A stretch of 64,000 nucleotides of DNA, from NCBI GenBank assembly GCA_031772625.1, contig CM062808.1, positions 475,413,655 to 475,477,654 on the forward strand, read 5' to 3'. Positions within the stretch are counted from its first letter, which is position 1; every line of letters begins with the position of its first letter. Both the position numbers and the translations under genes were made by a program. The notes under the pieces are model-generated. The model was not told where the DNA came from. It worked only from the letters and a program-made list of their open reading frames with translations, and did no database searches. Of this stretch, positions 1 to 10,387 are shown in pieces. The DNA is from Pinus tabuliformis. Its lineage: Eukaryota; Streptophyta; Pinopsida; Pinales; Pinaceae.

Positions 1-1730
1 ATTGATGAATTACTGGATGAATTGCATGGATCAATTTACTTCACCAAGTTGAATCTTCGTTCAGGATATCATCAAATCAGAATGAAGACTGAAGACATTC
101 TGAAAACAACATTTAGAACTCATGAGGGTCATTATGAATTTTTGGTCATGCCTTTTGGCCTTACCAATGCACCTTCAACATTTCAAGGTTTGATGAATTC
201 CATTTTAAAACCATTCCTTAGAAAATTTGTGTTAGTATTTTTTGATGATATACTAATCTACAGCAAGTCTTGGAAGAATCATGTTGAACATGTTGACAGG
301 GTGCTACAACTATTGGAGGAGAAACAATTATATGAAAAAAGATCCAAATGTTTCTTCGGAGTACAAGAGGTGGAATAACTGGGTCATATTTTATCTCATG
401 AAGGAGTTAAGGTAGACCCTAGCAAAATTAAAGCCATTAAGGAATGGAAAATCCCCACATCCATAAAGCATCTGCGAGGATTTCTCAGGTTGATAGGGTA
501 TTATCGCAAGTTTGTTAAGAATTATGGGAGAATAGCAGCACCTCTAACAACATTATTGAAGAAAGATGCATTTTCATGGACTCTAGAAGCAACAAAGGCC
601 TTCGAACATCTTAAAGAGGAAATGTGCCAAGCACTGGTCTTAGCTACACCGAACTTCACAAAAACCTTTATTGTGGAATGTGATGCTTTAGGAAATGGAA
701 TTGGTGCTGTTTTAATGCAAGATGAAAGACCCATTGCTTTTGAAAGTCGTCCAATCAAGGGAAAGTTTTTACACAAAGCTATTTATGAGAAGGAAATGTT
801 GGCAATACTCCATGCACTTAAGAAATGGAGACCCTACCTAATGGGAAGACACTTCAAGGTAAAAACGGATCATGATAGCCTTAAATACTTTTTAGAACAA
901 AGATTATCCTCTGAAGAGCAACAAAAGTGGGTCACAAAGATGTTGGGTTATGACTTTGAAATCATCTACAAAAAAGGGAAGAAAAATGTGGTGGCAGATC
1001 CACTCTCAAGAAAGGATGAGGATGTGGAAGCATTGTTGTGTGCCATTTCTATTATCCAACCAGATTGGATAAACGAAGAAAGGGAGGAATGGAAGAATGA
1101 CGAAGAAGTGTGGGCACTTATTCGAAATTTACAACAAGATTCTAGTACGTCTGATACATTTAACTGGCAAAATGATTCTTTATGGTACAAAGATCGCTTA
1201 TAACTCTGTAAGAATTCCCAACTAAAACAAAAGATTCTTATGGAATTGTACACTTCTCCCTTAGGAGGGCACTCAGGATTTTTAAAAACTTACCATAGGG
1301 TTAAGAACAAATTTTTTTGGGATGGCCTTAAATCAGAGATTCAAAAATTTGTGGCGGAATGTTTGGTTTGCCAACAAAATAAAGTTGAAACAATTAAGAC
1401 ACCGGGTCTATTACAACCTTTATCCATTCCAAGCCAACGTTGGGAGGAGGTTTCAATGGATTTTATCACAGGTTTACCCAAGTCTGAGGGAAAGAGTGTC
1501 ATCATGTTGGTAGTTGACAGACTTACCAAGTATGCACACTTTTGTGCATTATAACATCCATTTAAATCCAGTACAGTTTCTACTACATTTATGGAAACAA
1601 TTCAAAAGCTACATGGAAACCCAAAGACTATTGTAAGTGACAGAGATCCCATTTTCACTGGAAATTTTTGGACGGAATTATTTTCTTGTCTTGGTACTTA
1701 GTTAGCTCATAGCTCATCTTATCATCCTCA
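1..1730 (+). pseudogene. pol: Chromovirus pol, first part: reverse transcriptase, RNase H, N-terminal integrase
   Basis: Reading frame 1 is coding-like throughout. Reverse transcriptase runs to about nt 450 with the polymerase box FFDD at 238-249. The connection and RNase H follow to about nt 1000, with CDA near 680, the YEKEM glutamate near 790 and KTDH near 865. The integrase HHCC zinc finger lies near 1260-1375. The catalytic core follows with MDF near 1456 and SDRD near 1636. In-frame nonsense codons stand at 376-378, 1201-1203, 1552-1554 and 1699-1701, with no frameshift seen. The frame is cut at 1730 by the copia insertion, before the last catalytic glutamate, and resumes at 34118. Confidence 0.9.
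1726..1730. repeat. Target-site duplication CCTCA, left copy
   Basis: CCTCA directly precedes the TG of the first copia LTR and is repeated after the last LTR at 34115-34119. It defines the whole three-LTR array as one insertion into the chromovirus integrase. Confidence 0.92.
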
Positions 1731-3290
1731 TGTTGGCATTATGGTACAGGTGTGGCGTTATGGTACAGGTGTTGTCCTTGATGGCAACTCTCTTTGGTAA
1801 CAGATCTCAGTTCAGGCTTTCAGAATGAAGGAAAAGACATATATGCAGGTTCATCTAGACAAAGACGCGTATACACGCGGGTTTGATGTTTCAAAGGCGC
1901 ATATGCGTATTCACGCACTTTCATGCAAGGAAAAGCGCGTATATGTTGGAGAAATTCCTTTTGGTCCGTGGTAGTTAGTCCTCGGTATTTGAACCTATGG
2001 TTTTGGACCATGGTATCTCGACAAGTGTGTTGATCCCAAGTATTGGGCCCTTGGTATTGTTTTGTTATGGTTTTGGACCTTGGTATTGAGAAAGGCCTAG
2101 CACTATAAAAGAGGGAGGAGATCATTAGGCAAGGATACCATCTGAATTATTGAATATCTGATATTGTGCTAGATCTGGAATACTGGTGATTGGATTATGG
2201 TGCAGATCTGGATCTAAAGGAAGGAGGAACCTGAGCGCAAGAAGGATAAGGTCTATTGATGGATCAAAATCTCAAGGCTTGAACATTGGTATCTCTGTAT
2301 GATTTTGATCTGTTATATGTGGCACACACTTGATCTATAAATCTGATAATCTGGGTTAACTAATGACTGAATGTTTAAAAGAATGAATTATCCTTTATAG
2401 ATCTGCACGATGGCTTAGTAAAGTTCAGGTGCGTATACACGCTTTTTCTGTAAGTGAAAGAAGCGTATACACAGGTTGGTCGTGGTGTAGAAGCATGTAC
2501 ACGCAGTTTTCTGAATAGTGAAGTAGCGTACATATCTTGATTTATGTTCTAGCTCCTTCTATTTTATTGCTGCAGTGTTCTGGGTTCAGAATTGGTGTTC
2601 GGTTACAGTTACTGTGTTCTCGGTACAGCGGTCAGAGAAGTGTTTATTTGATTCAGCTTTGATTGGTGAAAAGAATTTTGGTTGATGCAGAAATTCTTGA
2701 TGTTTGATTGATGTTACTTGTGGATCCAGTCTGAAAATTAATGAAACGAGGTCCCTGAAAGCAAAGAGAAGGTTGCAGCCTTCTGCAGGTAGGAGCCTGC
2801 GTACTAGTATCTCAAGGCTAGTACAAGAACTAAGGGGGTTGGAACTCCCTTCCAGGAAAATTGGAGAATGAGAGAGAGTTGTAGCTCTCTACAGGTTGCA
2901 GCCTGCATACTGGTAAAGCCTGCACCAGTACAAAACATTGTAAAGAGAAGTTTCTAATTAAAAAGAAGATAGAGATGAATTGCAACAGGGGGTTTTCACC
3001 CACATTGGTTTTCCTCCATATATCTTGTGTTCTTATATGTGGCTGTCTTCTGCTCTGTTTCACTGTTTCTGGTACTGTTTATTTGCTTCTGATTCACAGA
3101 TTAATGACTGACATTTGAAAGATAAATTAAATAATAAGTCTTCTTTATATACGCGGTTTTCTTTATCTGTAGTTGCGTATATACGTGGTTTTTATTAATT
3201 GAAGTAGCGTATATGATCTGAAGTTGAAAAAGGAAAATATTTGACTTGATAATACTGATTCACCCCCCCCTCTCAGTATTATTTCCAACA
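1731..3290 (+). repeat. Copia array LTR 1 (5' LTR of unit A), 1560 bp
   Basis: It starts TGTTGGCATT and ends TTTCCAACA, directly followed by a tRNA-iMet primer site. It has a TATA box at 2104-2110 and closely matches the LTRs at 25269 and 32550. It contains several GCGTATACACGC-like dyads, at 1867, 1905, 1937, 2431, 2463, 2493, 2526, 3175 and 3207, many about 32 bp apart. Confidence 0.95.
2104..2110 (+). promoter_or_regulatory. TATA box of copia LTR 1
   Basis: TATAAAA followed by a purine-rich stretch. It is conserved in the other two LTRs of the array. Confidence 0.65.
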
Positions 3291-3292
3291 AT

Positions 3293-3304
3293 TGGTATCA
3301 GAGC
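3293..3304 (+). promoter_or_regulatory. Primer-binding site, initiator-Met tRNA (unit A)
   Basis: TGGTATCAGAGC starts 2 bp after LTR 1. It is the standard plant copia primer site, complementary to the 3' end of tRNA-iMet. Confidence 0.92.
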
Positions 3305-3350
3305 AGGTCCTTCTGAAGAAGCTTGATCGCTTGAAGGAAGATCTTTCATC

Positions 3351-4124
3351 ATGAGCAACTACGAGAGGGAAGCATCAATCAGGCCACCGGTTTTTGATGG
3401 GACAAACTTCGTATATTGGAAGGTAAGAGTTACTGCCTATCTTCAATCTCTGGGTACAGAAGTCTGGGATATCATAGATATAGGGTATACTTTTCCAGCA
3501 ACAACTCCTACAGATCCAGCTGAGAAGAAGAAATATGAAACAAATGCAAAGGTGGTCAATACTCTATTGGGATGTCTATCCCAATCAGAATTTGTTAAAG
3601 TTATGCAGTATAAATCCGCAAAAGAAATATGGGACAAGATTGTTCTGAGCTATGAAGGAGATGATCAGGTAAAACGAGTAAAACTTCAAACCCTCAGAAT
3701 TCAGTATGAAAATCTCAGAATGTACAATGATGAAAGTGTGGCTAACTATTTTCTTCGTGTAGATGAGATTGTTAATTGTATGAAAAATTTGGGTGAAGAA
3801 GTAAAAGAGGCTGTTGTGGTTGAAAAAGTGCTAAGATCTTTGTCCCCTAGGTTTGAATCTAAAGTTTCTGCAATAGAAGAAAAGGAGAATCTTCAAAACC
3901 TTAAAATTTCACAGCTGCATGGAATTCTAACTGCTTATGAAATGAGGAAAGGAGGACCATCAGATAGGAGAGAAGCTGCCTTCAAGGCTTCTGGCAAAGG
4001 AGACTACTATGAGTCAAGACACATATCAGAAGAAGAAGAAGAATCAAATTTTGTCAAAAATCTTCAACAGGGTGTTGGACGATTCCGAGGTAAGTTACCT
4101 TTCAAATGCTTTGCTTGTGGAAGA
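3351..4124 (+). pseudogene. gag: Copia unit A gag, first part, truncated by insertion
   Basis: The ORF opens with the ATG 60 bp after LTR 1, at the same place as in unit C and element B. The 258 codons cover the N-terminal capsid-like region (DUF4219/UBN2-type, beginning [20 protein letters not shown]) up to the start of the first CCHC zinc knuckle (CFACGR). The minus-strand gag element at 4125-12508 cuts the frame inside that knuckle. The homologous unit C reads straight through here, and the missing knuckle residues resume at about 12514. Gag would form virus-like particles in the cytoplasm, but this copy cannot be made as an intact protein. Confidence 0.92.
4120..4124. repeat. Target-site duplication of the gag element, left copy (GAAGA)
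   Basis: GAAGA precedes the element. The right flank at 12509-12513 reads TAAGA, a one-base mismatch. Removing the element and one copy gives the uninterrupted sequence seen in unit C. Confidence 0.75.
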
Positions 4125-6256
4125 TGGTGGACTCCAGTATTGCATCAATAATGCTGCAACTCCTGGAACTCCCTTCTTTAATTTTATCAACCCGGTAGTT
4201 CGTAACAAACTTGGAAGCGACGGTGCTATATGCACAAGTACTAGCTCTTACCGCAACTGTCACTTGGTCAGCTGGAACAAGTCTTCTAGGGGCCTAAGCC
4301 AACTTCTATGAGCTCTTAGAAGAAGCTTTTTAACTAATGGATGAAAGCTAACTCAAAGGAAGCTAATCTACTTGCGGAAAGAAACTAAAAGCCAAAAAGT
4401 AACACAAACCCTAGCAAACCCTAATTCTACCAGCTAGTCCTACTGATGCAAAGGAGATAATGAAAACTACTGGAAGAGATGCCATTACTTCTATGAAGGT
4501 AAAATACATGTGTCTAAACTACCTCTATCTGAAGGAAACATCTTTTTGTATTTTTGAATAAGTTATTAGAATTATCATGCATGTGATTTTTAACTGTTTG
4601 TGACTGTGCAGAGGTGGATTGGCGAGAGGAAATGCTTGGAAGAGGTCAAGAAGGTTCAGAGAGGGCCTAAGGGGTCCCTAACACCCTTCCAGAGAGTTTC
4701 ACAGAGTTTGGCTATCAAGAAACCTCATTTGTGAGCTTCTACAGGAAGTCTGCAGGGGTTCTACAGGATGTTTCAGGAATTTCTACAAGATGTTCAGAAA
4801 TTTCTACAGGATGTTTTAAAATTGGATTTTGGAGGATGGGTGAGTGAGGGAAGATGCATGAATGGATATGGAGGTAGGATAGGGGTCTGAAGTTGCCCAG
4901 GGACCGATGGATGGAGTGGTGAGGAGGTGTAGATGGCCAAATTGGCTCAAAGAAGGCTGAAACAATGATTGCACAAAAAGGTAGGGTTACGTGGGCAAGA
5001 GGATAGATGTGAGATGAGGAACCTAGCTAGGAGATGGAGTAGATGGCTCTGATGAAGCTTAGGCGGATGATAGAGTGGTATATATGCCCTGCACAGTGTA
5101 CATTTAACCGAGTCAACAACGTCTTCCAAATAATCAAAGTCCTAGCTAATCTAATCTAACTGTCAATAAAACGAATGAACAATAGCTCTATTTGGAAAGA
5201 AAACCATGTACATCAATCATGCAAAGAAACATTTCAGAGATTTGAACCCATAACTAACTTCTGCAAATGAAAACAGTACACTAAGGATTGCATGGTCAAG
5301 CAAACTAGTGTTTTTGTTGGGGCAGCACTGTTTCTTCAATTCCAGCCCCTGATCCAATAAGGATGAGGTGAAACTGAGAGTGTTGTTGACCCTTTTCTTG
5401 GAGATTTTTTTCCTATTATTATCCTACCAGCTAAACCTGAACATGAAAAGCTACTTTAACCAACGAAAGCAATCTAAATAACAAAGCAAGATTTAAATCT
5501 AAAATAGCAGATTTTATTCTAAGAATGCAGCAAAGACACATAAAGATAAACAAAGGTGGTACTAGGCACTTGAGATGGGCCCAACTCCAAGAGCTACAGC
5601 CTCCTAAGAGAGATTTAGCACTGGTGCAAAGCTGGATTCATCTTTATTGATCAAAAGAAATGTTACATTCCAAAAACTGTCCACAAGGAGAACTTGAAAA
5701 TGTGCTGAAAGCAAAGCTAATCTATTGCCTAAAAATCGAACTACAAAATGACTACAAAATGAATACAAAATGACTAACTACTGCCTAACCAAAATGAGGC
5801 CCTAAGCCTTCTTATTTATACAAATTGAAGACCCCAACAGTCCTCCTAAACTTTAGGGACTCGGCTGCCCAAAACTTGTAGTTAACAACAATCCTACTTG
5901 ACTTGCTTGGCTGCCCTTGTGATAATTGATTTGGTGGCCCTTGAACTCTGAGCTGATGGTGGAGAATTCGAGGTAAGGGCCCATAAATGAAGGGGACACC
6001 TTCCTAAAAATCCTCTCCCTTGTTCTCCCACGAATTTGGCTGCGAAGTGCTCATTAAGACCTTTGATTTTGTCTCCAAATTGACCAAAAAGACTACACAA
6101 ATCACACATTAGACTTGTTGGTATAATGACTAACCCAATTCACTCTATTAGCATAAATATAATCAAAAACATGCAAAAAACTAATGAGAATGGTGGATTA
6201 AGTCAAATTAGGAGGTTGAATGAGCCCATATAATTATCCATTTTTGGGGCTCATCA
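4125..6256 (-). repeat. 3' LTR of the gag-only element (2132 bp)
   Basis: The ends are TG and CA. It closely matches 10388-12508. It contains a cluster of TTCTACAGGA-type words at about 4736-4815 and no coding sequence. Confidence 0.9.
5813..5820 (-). promoter_or_regulatory. TATA box (minus strand) in 3' LTR of the gag-only element
   Basis: It reads TATAAATA on the minus strand and is conserved at 12065-12072 in the other LTR. Confidence 0.5.
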
Positions 6257-6268
6257 TCACCCCCTACT
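6257..6268 (-). promoter_or_regulatory. Polypurine tract of the gag-only element
   Basis: On the minus strand it reads AGTAGGGGGTGA and abuts the LTR start TGATGAG. This fixes the element's orientation. Confidence 0.8.
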
Positions 6269-7394
6269 GAAAGTGTTGCTCATCCTCTGAGCAACCAATC
6301 TATCTCCTCATCTTTGATGGCTCTGGTGGCCTCCCTGTCATGCTAATATTTTGAAGTGATGTCCTCTTCTCGGTCATGAAATCATGCTTTTCTCTCTGCT
6401 TCTTCCCACTGCCTGCTCCTTTTCCTAGAGAATTCTCAGCTTTGGTATGATTGTGTAAGTATATTCAATCAGATGGTTGCAATGGTGGTGAAAGGAGATG
6501 AAACCAGTGGAGGATGGAAGAAAAGAGTGGTTGCATGCCTCCTCAACAGACTTCAAGCTTCAAATCCCTCTCCATAATCAATTCTGGCATGCCCAAAGGC
6601 TCTACAGGATGTTTCTGGTAGAAATACAGAACTTCCTGTAGAAACGCCTGTAGAGTGCCCCTGCACCTCTGAGCGAGCCTGATACACAGAAGAATCTTGA
6701 AGACAGGTAGAAAAACCAGTGGAGGACGATAGGTTAACCGATTGTGCACACTTCAGTTGAAGATGTGGAAAGTGCAGATGAATAGCAGTTCGTGAGCTTC
6801 AGCCGAGCCGTCTTTAATTGCTGCGTGATTTGTGGTGAGGTGGAAAAAACATGTGTGCTGGCTTTTTTCGAACTACATTGATGTTATGAACTGCATGTCT
6901 TCTTCTATCTGTTAATCATTTGATGTCCTGTGCGCTGGAGTTCAACACGTCTACCACTGCCTGTGTTTTTCAACTTCCACGTGAATGACTATACACGCAT
7001 GCTGCGTGATTTTTGCCTGGATGAGTGCAATCGAATATGGCTAGCTTCCTGGTTGAATCCCCCCATCTCATTCATTCATGTAGTGCTTATATTAGATTCA
7101 TGCAATAGAGGAACAAGTTTTAGTCACGTACCTGAAGTCAAATGGTTGCTGTGAGGTGCTTTTTGCTGCTGCATGCATCTGTTTCGGTGGTTGCATGATG
7201 GATCCTTTGTGCTATAAGCTCTTTGCTATCTTATGTGTGGTTATTTTGCTTGTGCAAGTATCCTCTAGCTAGATCTAAGCTGCAGGAGTTCGTTTCCATG
7301 TTCAGATCTACACCCTCAAGCTGCTGAATTTTCATAGGACTAAAACTTGTTTTCGCCATTGCTCCCGAACGATAGATCGGATCGATCTAAAACT

Positions 7395-7770
7395 TGTTGA
7401 GCATGTTCCTATCATCATGATGCACCTCCCATAGCAAAATTGAGATCAATGGATGCACAAATTTCGAGAAAAATGGAAAATAGCTGAAGATTTCAGAGAT
7501 CAATTTCTCGGAAACCGTGCATCAGAATCAGTTGAAACTGCTTGGGTAGGTTACTATCACCCATATGCATCTCCCCATGAAACAGTTTTTGAAATGGATG
7601 CACGAATATGGAGAAAATACAAAAATGGCTGACGGTGATGGAGGCAGATTTCTTGGAAACCGTGCATCGGAATGGGCTGAAACTACTCGGGCATGTTTCC
7701 ATCATCTCTATACAATTCCCTGTAAAACGGTTTTTCAAATGGATGCATGGTTTTCAAGTTAGGGAAAAAA
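7395..7770. repeat. Degenerate tandem repeat, period 145 bp, about 2.5 units
   Basis: The word ATGGATGCA occurs at 7449, 7594 and 7739, exactly 145 bp apart. AACCGTGCATC occurs at 7513 and 7658, also 145 bp apart. Text between these anchors is similar but diverged. Confidence 0.8.
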
Positions 7771-7970
7771 CAAATTCTGTTCTATGTATTTTTTTCTTCA
7801 AAGCATTCTGCAAGCTTTTGCATGGAAAGAAAAGCTGAGCTTGGGCTGTGATGCAGGCATGGAGATGATGGAGGAGGAGTTTTAAGATTGCAGGAGGACT
7901 TCTGAACCCTTGCGAAAGCTATCGTGTTCGCCAAACCAACATTTTGCAATCCATTTTTAGCTTCTTGTAA

Positions 7971-7995
7971 TTTCTACAGGAACTTCCTGTAGAAA
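7971..7995. repeat. Perfect 25-bp palindrome with 1-bp spacer
   Basis: The arms are TTTCTACAGGAA and TTCCTGTAGAAA around a single C. Related half-sites occur at 6601-6656 and 8140-8184 and in both LTRs. Confidence 0.85.
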
Positions 7996-8320
7996 ACACA
8001 GTTTTCATAAAAGAAGCACAATGAGGTGGAAAAAATAATGGAAAAGGGTGAGGAATGGAAACATGGATGCTTGTAGGCATAACCAACAAATTCCAAGCTT
8101 TAGATTCCCTTCCAAAATCAAATCTGGCTCACCTGAAGGTTCTATAGGATGTTTCCTGTAGAAATATAGAACTTCCTGTAGAAGGCACAAAAACTCCTTT
8201 GTCTTTGTGTTGAGTGATCCTCCTGACCTGCAATGTCCTTCTTGCAACCTGCAATTATCCAATGGAAATTAGGTTTATTTTTATTTTTATTTTTCTCTTT
8301 TTTTTTTGAAAAACAACTAG

Positions 8321-8488
8321 GGCGCCTCATGGAGGTTTTCACCCTAATTGCCTGCCCTGGGCGCCTCCAAGGGAGGTTTTCACCCAGAGATCTTATTCTC
8401 TTTTCTCTTTTTTCCCAACCCATTGACCGCCTCATGGAGGTTTTCAATCAATGAGCCAATCTAAGGCGCCTCCGAGGAGGTTTTCACC
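8321..8488. repeat. Four copies of a GCGCCTC-GGAGGTTTTCA motif
   Basis: Copies start near 8322, 8360, 8428 and 8465, that is 38, 68 and 37 bp apart. Each has a short self-complementary CCTC/GAGG core followed by TTTTCA, and is flanked by T-rich sequence. Confidence 0.8.
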
Positions 8489-8556
8489 TTAGATTTTTAT
8501 TTTTCTCTTATTTTCATTTTTTTCTACCCTACCCTACTTGAAAAACAAAATCATTT

Positions 8557-9810
8557 TCAAGTATAAGAATACTTCCAATGGAGCCATGTGCACATCGAGA
8601 TTAGAGACAAAATGATGTGGAGGCTTGAAATGCATGCTTTGACAGCTATCCGGATTTCAGAGACCAAATGATCTGACTTTGAAGGGATCAAACATAGCTG
8701 AGGAAGAGAGTACCGCTGCAACTTAGTGACTGTCTGGAACCATATCTCAATATAGCTTTGATATCCTTGGTCCTTTTGCTGATCTGGATCATGTTTCATG
8801 TCACCTTCTATCATGACTTTCTCATCTTTCTCTTTTTGCTGATCTTTCTCTTGAATACATGGAAGATTTGATGGTAAGCATGAGGGAACTCTCTCGATCT
8901 CTGATTTTGATGCCTTCTCTTCATCAAGTGCAGCCCATGGTTCTTTGATCTTTTCTTTTGAATCTTCTTTTGCCTTTGGTCCTTCAATGTTGTCAATATA
9001 ATCTCTGTTTTGCAATATTCTTCCTGAGCTATGGTGACGATCATTGAGCTCAAGAGGAGTCAGTTGCACATGTTGTGCCTCAGCTTTGCAATTGGATTGA
9101 GCTACTCCCTTGTATGGTTTTGGGAATGGTTGTACGGGTAGCCAAGTGGGGGTGTATATTTGAGATGGATGTGGATGGGTTTGTGGTTGGGCAGGTGGTG
9201 GGGGCAAATGAGTGGGAGGAAAGTTGTACTTGGGCCTCCACCCCTGATGAGGTGCATTCCACTGAGGCTGTGGTTGAGCATAAGAGTGAAACGAATGAGC
9301 AACTGGTTGGGCATAATATGGATCTGTGAAGGAACAAGGAGGAGGTGTGAACCAGGAAGGATGAGCAGGGGGACCCCAAGAAGGCATGAAAGTGGCTTGA
9401 TAGGGGTCATAATAGGTCTGGGATGTACCTTGCATTCCCTGCTGGTAAGGTATGGGTCCATGTGGCCTCCTTTGGTTCAGATAATAGAGTGGTTCAGTGG
9501 CTCCTTTTTCCCTTTGATATGCAGCTTTGATTCCAGGCAAGGAAGGGCACTGATTCGTAGGATGGTATTCTTCACAGATGAAACACACTTCTAGGGAGTG
9601 CATTGGACATTCGTTCCTAGGATGTTTTCTAGTGCACCTAGGACAAAAGATGACCAAATCCCTCTTGGCTTCCTCTTGCCTCCTTTGGATCTGCAAGGTA
9701 TCCAGTTGCATGGCAAGAAACTGCCTCATATCACTCTTGAAATCTTCCATCTGATTTTCAAATTCATTTTTGGACAAGGTACTGCTCCCAACATTTCTGC
9801 TTGTAGCCAT
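8557..9810 (-). CDS. gag: Gag-like protein of the non-autonomous element, 417 aa
   Basis: An uninterrupted 417-codon ORF. Residues about 55-68 and 76-89 are two zinc knuckles, CPRCTRKHPRNEC and CFICEEYHPTNQC. Both have C-X2-C-X3-H-X4-C spacing, one residue shorter than the canonical retroviral CCHC. Residues about 110-240 are rich in Pro, Gln, Tyr and His, and the part after that is Lys/Glu-rich and polar. No capsid-like domain is evident upstream of the knuckles, so this may be a shortened Gag or nucleocapsid part. The start chosen is the first ATG of the frame. A leader of about 560 bp separates it from the primer site. It probably binds RNA and helps package the element's transcript into a partner's particles; that role is inferred. 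Confidence 0.75.
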   Translation of the reverse strand: MATSRNVGSSTLSKNEFENQMEDFKSDMRQFLAMQLDTLQIQRRQEEAKRDLVIFCPRCTRKHPRNECPMHSLEVCFICEEYHPTNQCPSLPGIKAAYQREKGATEPLYYLNQRRPHGPIPYQQGMQGTSQTYYDPYQATFMPSWGPPAHPSWFTPPPCSFTDPYYAQPVAHSFHSYAQPQPQWNAPHQGWRPKYNFPPTHLPPPPAQPQTHPHPSQIYTPTWLPVQPFPKPYKGVAQSNCKAEAQHVQLTPLELNDRHHSSGRILQNRDYIDNIEGPKAKEDSKEKIKEPWAALDEEKASKSEIERVPSCLPSNLPCIQEKDQQKEKDEKVMIEGDMKHDPDQQKDQGYQSYIEIWFQTVTKLQRYSLPQLCLIPSKSDHLVSEIRIAVKACISSLHIILSLISMCTWLHWKYSYT

Positions 9811-10368
9811 TTGCTCCAGAGGAACGTTTTATTCTTCTTCTTCCCTTGAGGTTCTTCAAATATGTCTTGTTGTCCACCTAAGGGTTCTTTACTCACATCC
9901 ATCGAAGAAGAGAGAAGTTTGGTCGTGTGAAGCAGTGGGGGTGTTGTGCAATCATTTTTCTGAATTATCTCTACTCCTACAAGGCATGAAAGGAAATATT
10001 TTTAGTTGATTTTTGTATTTTTCTTTTCTACTTGTACCTGCAAAAACTAAAATAGATTGAACTACAACTAACTATCTTGCTGAAATGAAAATGCGGAATT
10101 GAAATGAAAGCAGGAAAGGACTAATCTATTTTGCTCAAATGAAATTGCAGGAATGAAATGCTAGTCTACGCTTGCGGAATTGAAATGCTAGTCTACGCTT
10201 GCAGAAATGAAATTGCGGAATTGAAATGCTAATCTATGAAAGCAGGAAATGATAATCTACTTTTGCATAAACGAAATTACATAATGGAAATGAAATAAAC
10301 TACTTAGCAGAAGATTATAGTGGAAAATAGAAGAAAAGCAGCAATCACCAATACTCTGATGCTTCCCT
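9811..10368 (-). other. Leader of the gag-only element
   Basis: It lies between the primer site and the gag ATG. It contains several copies of GGAATTGAAATG-like words near 10090-10250 and no coding frame I can support. It would be the 5' untranslated and packaging region. Confidence 0.6.
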
Positions 10369-10381
10369 GGCAACGGCGCCA
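10369..10381 (-). promoter_or_regulatory. Primer-binding site, tRNA-Asp
   Basis: On the minus strand it reads TGGCGCCGTTGCC, complementary to the 3' end of plant tRNA-Asp as I know it. It is 6 bp from the LTR end at 10388. Confidence 0.85.
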
Positions 10382-10387
10382 AAAAGA

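Larger units (their letters stand above)
6269..8556 (-). other. 3' non-coding region of the gag-only element, rich in small repeats
   Basis: This 2.3-kb stretch lies between the gag ORF and the polypurine tract. I see no convincing coding frame. It holds a 145-bp tandem repeat (7395-7770), a perfect 25-bp palindrome (7971-7995) with related half-sites, and four GCCTC/GGAGG motifs (8321-8488). Confidence 0.7.

Noticed and set aside
1698..1730. Chromovirus ending at 1730 as a truncated element
   Set aside because: The integrase frame and the CCTCA sequence resume at 34115, so it is interrupted rather than truncated.
1820..2125. Minus-strand ORF of 101 codons in copia LTR 1
   Set aside because: It is antisense to the LTR and has no domain.
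9075..9594. Plus-strand ORFs of 84 and 144 codons opposite the gag-like protein
   Set aside because: They are reverse complements of the Pro- and His-rich part of gag; the composition (Trp, Gly, Met) is typical of that.
10369..10381. Fragment of a tRNA gene
   Set aside because: Only the primer-site complement is present, at the expected distance from an LTR. No cloverleaf or anticodon arm.
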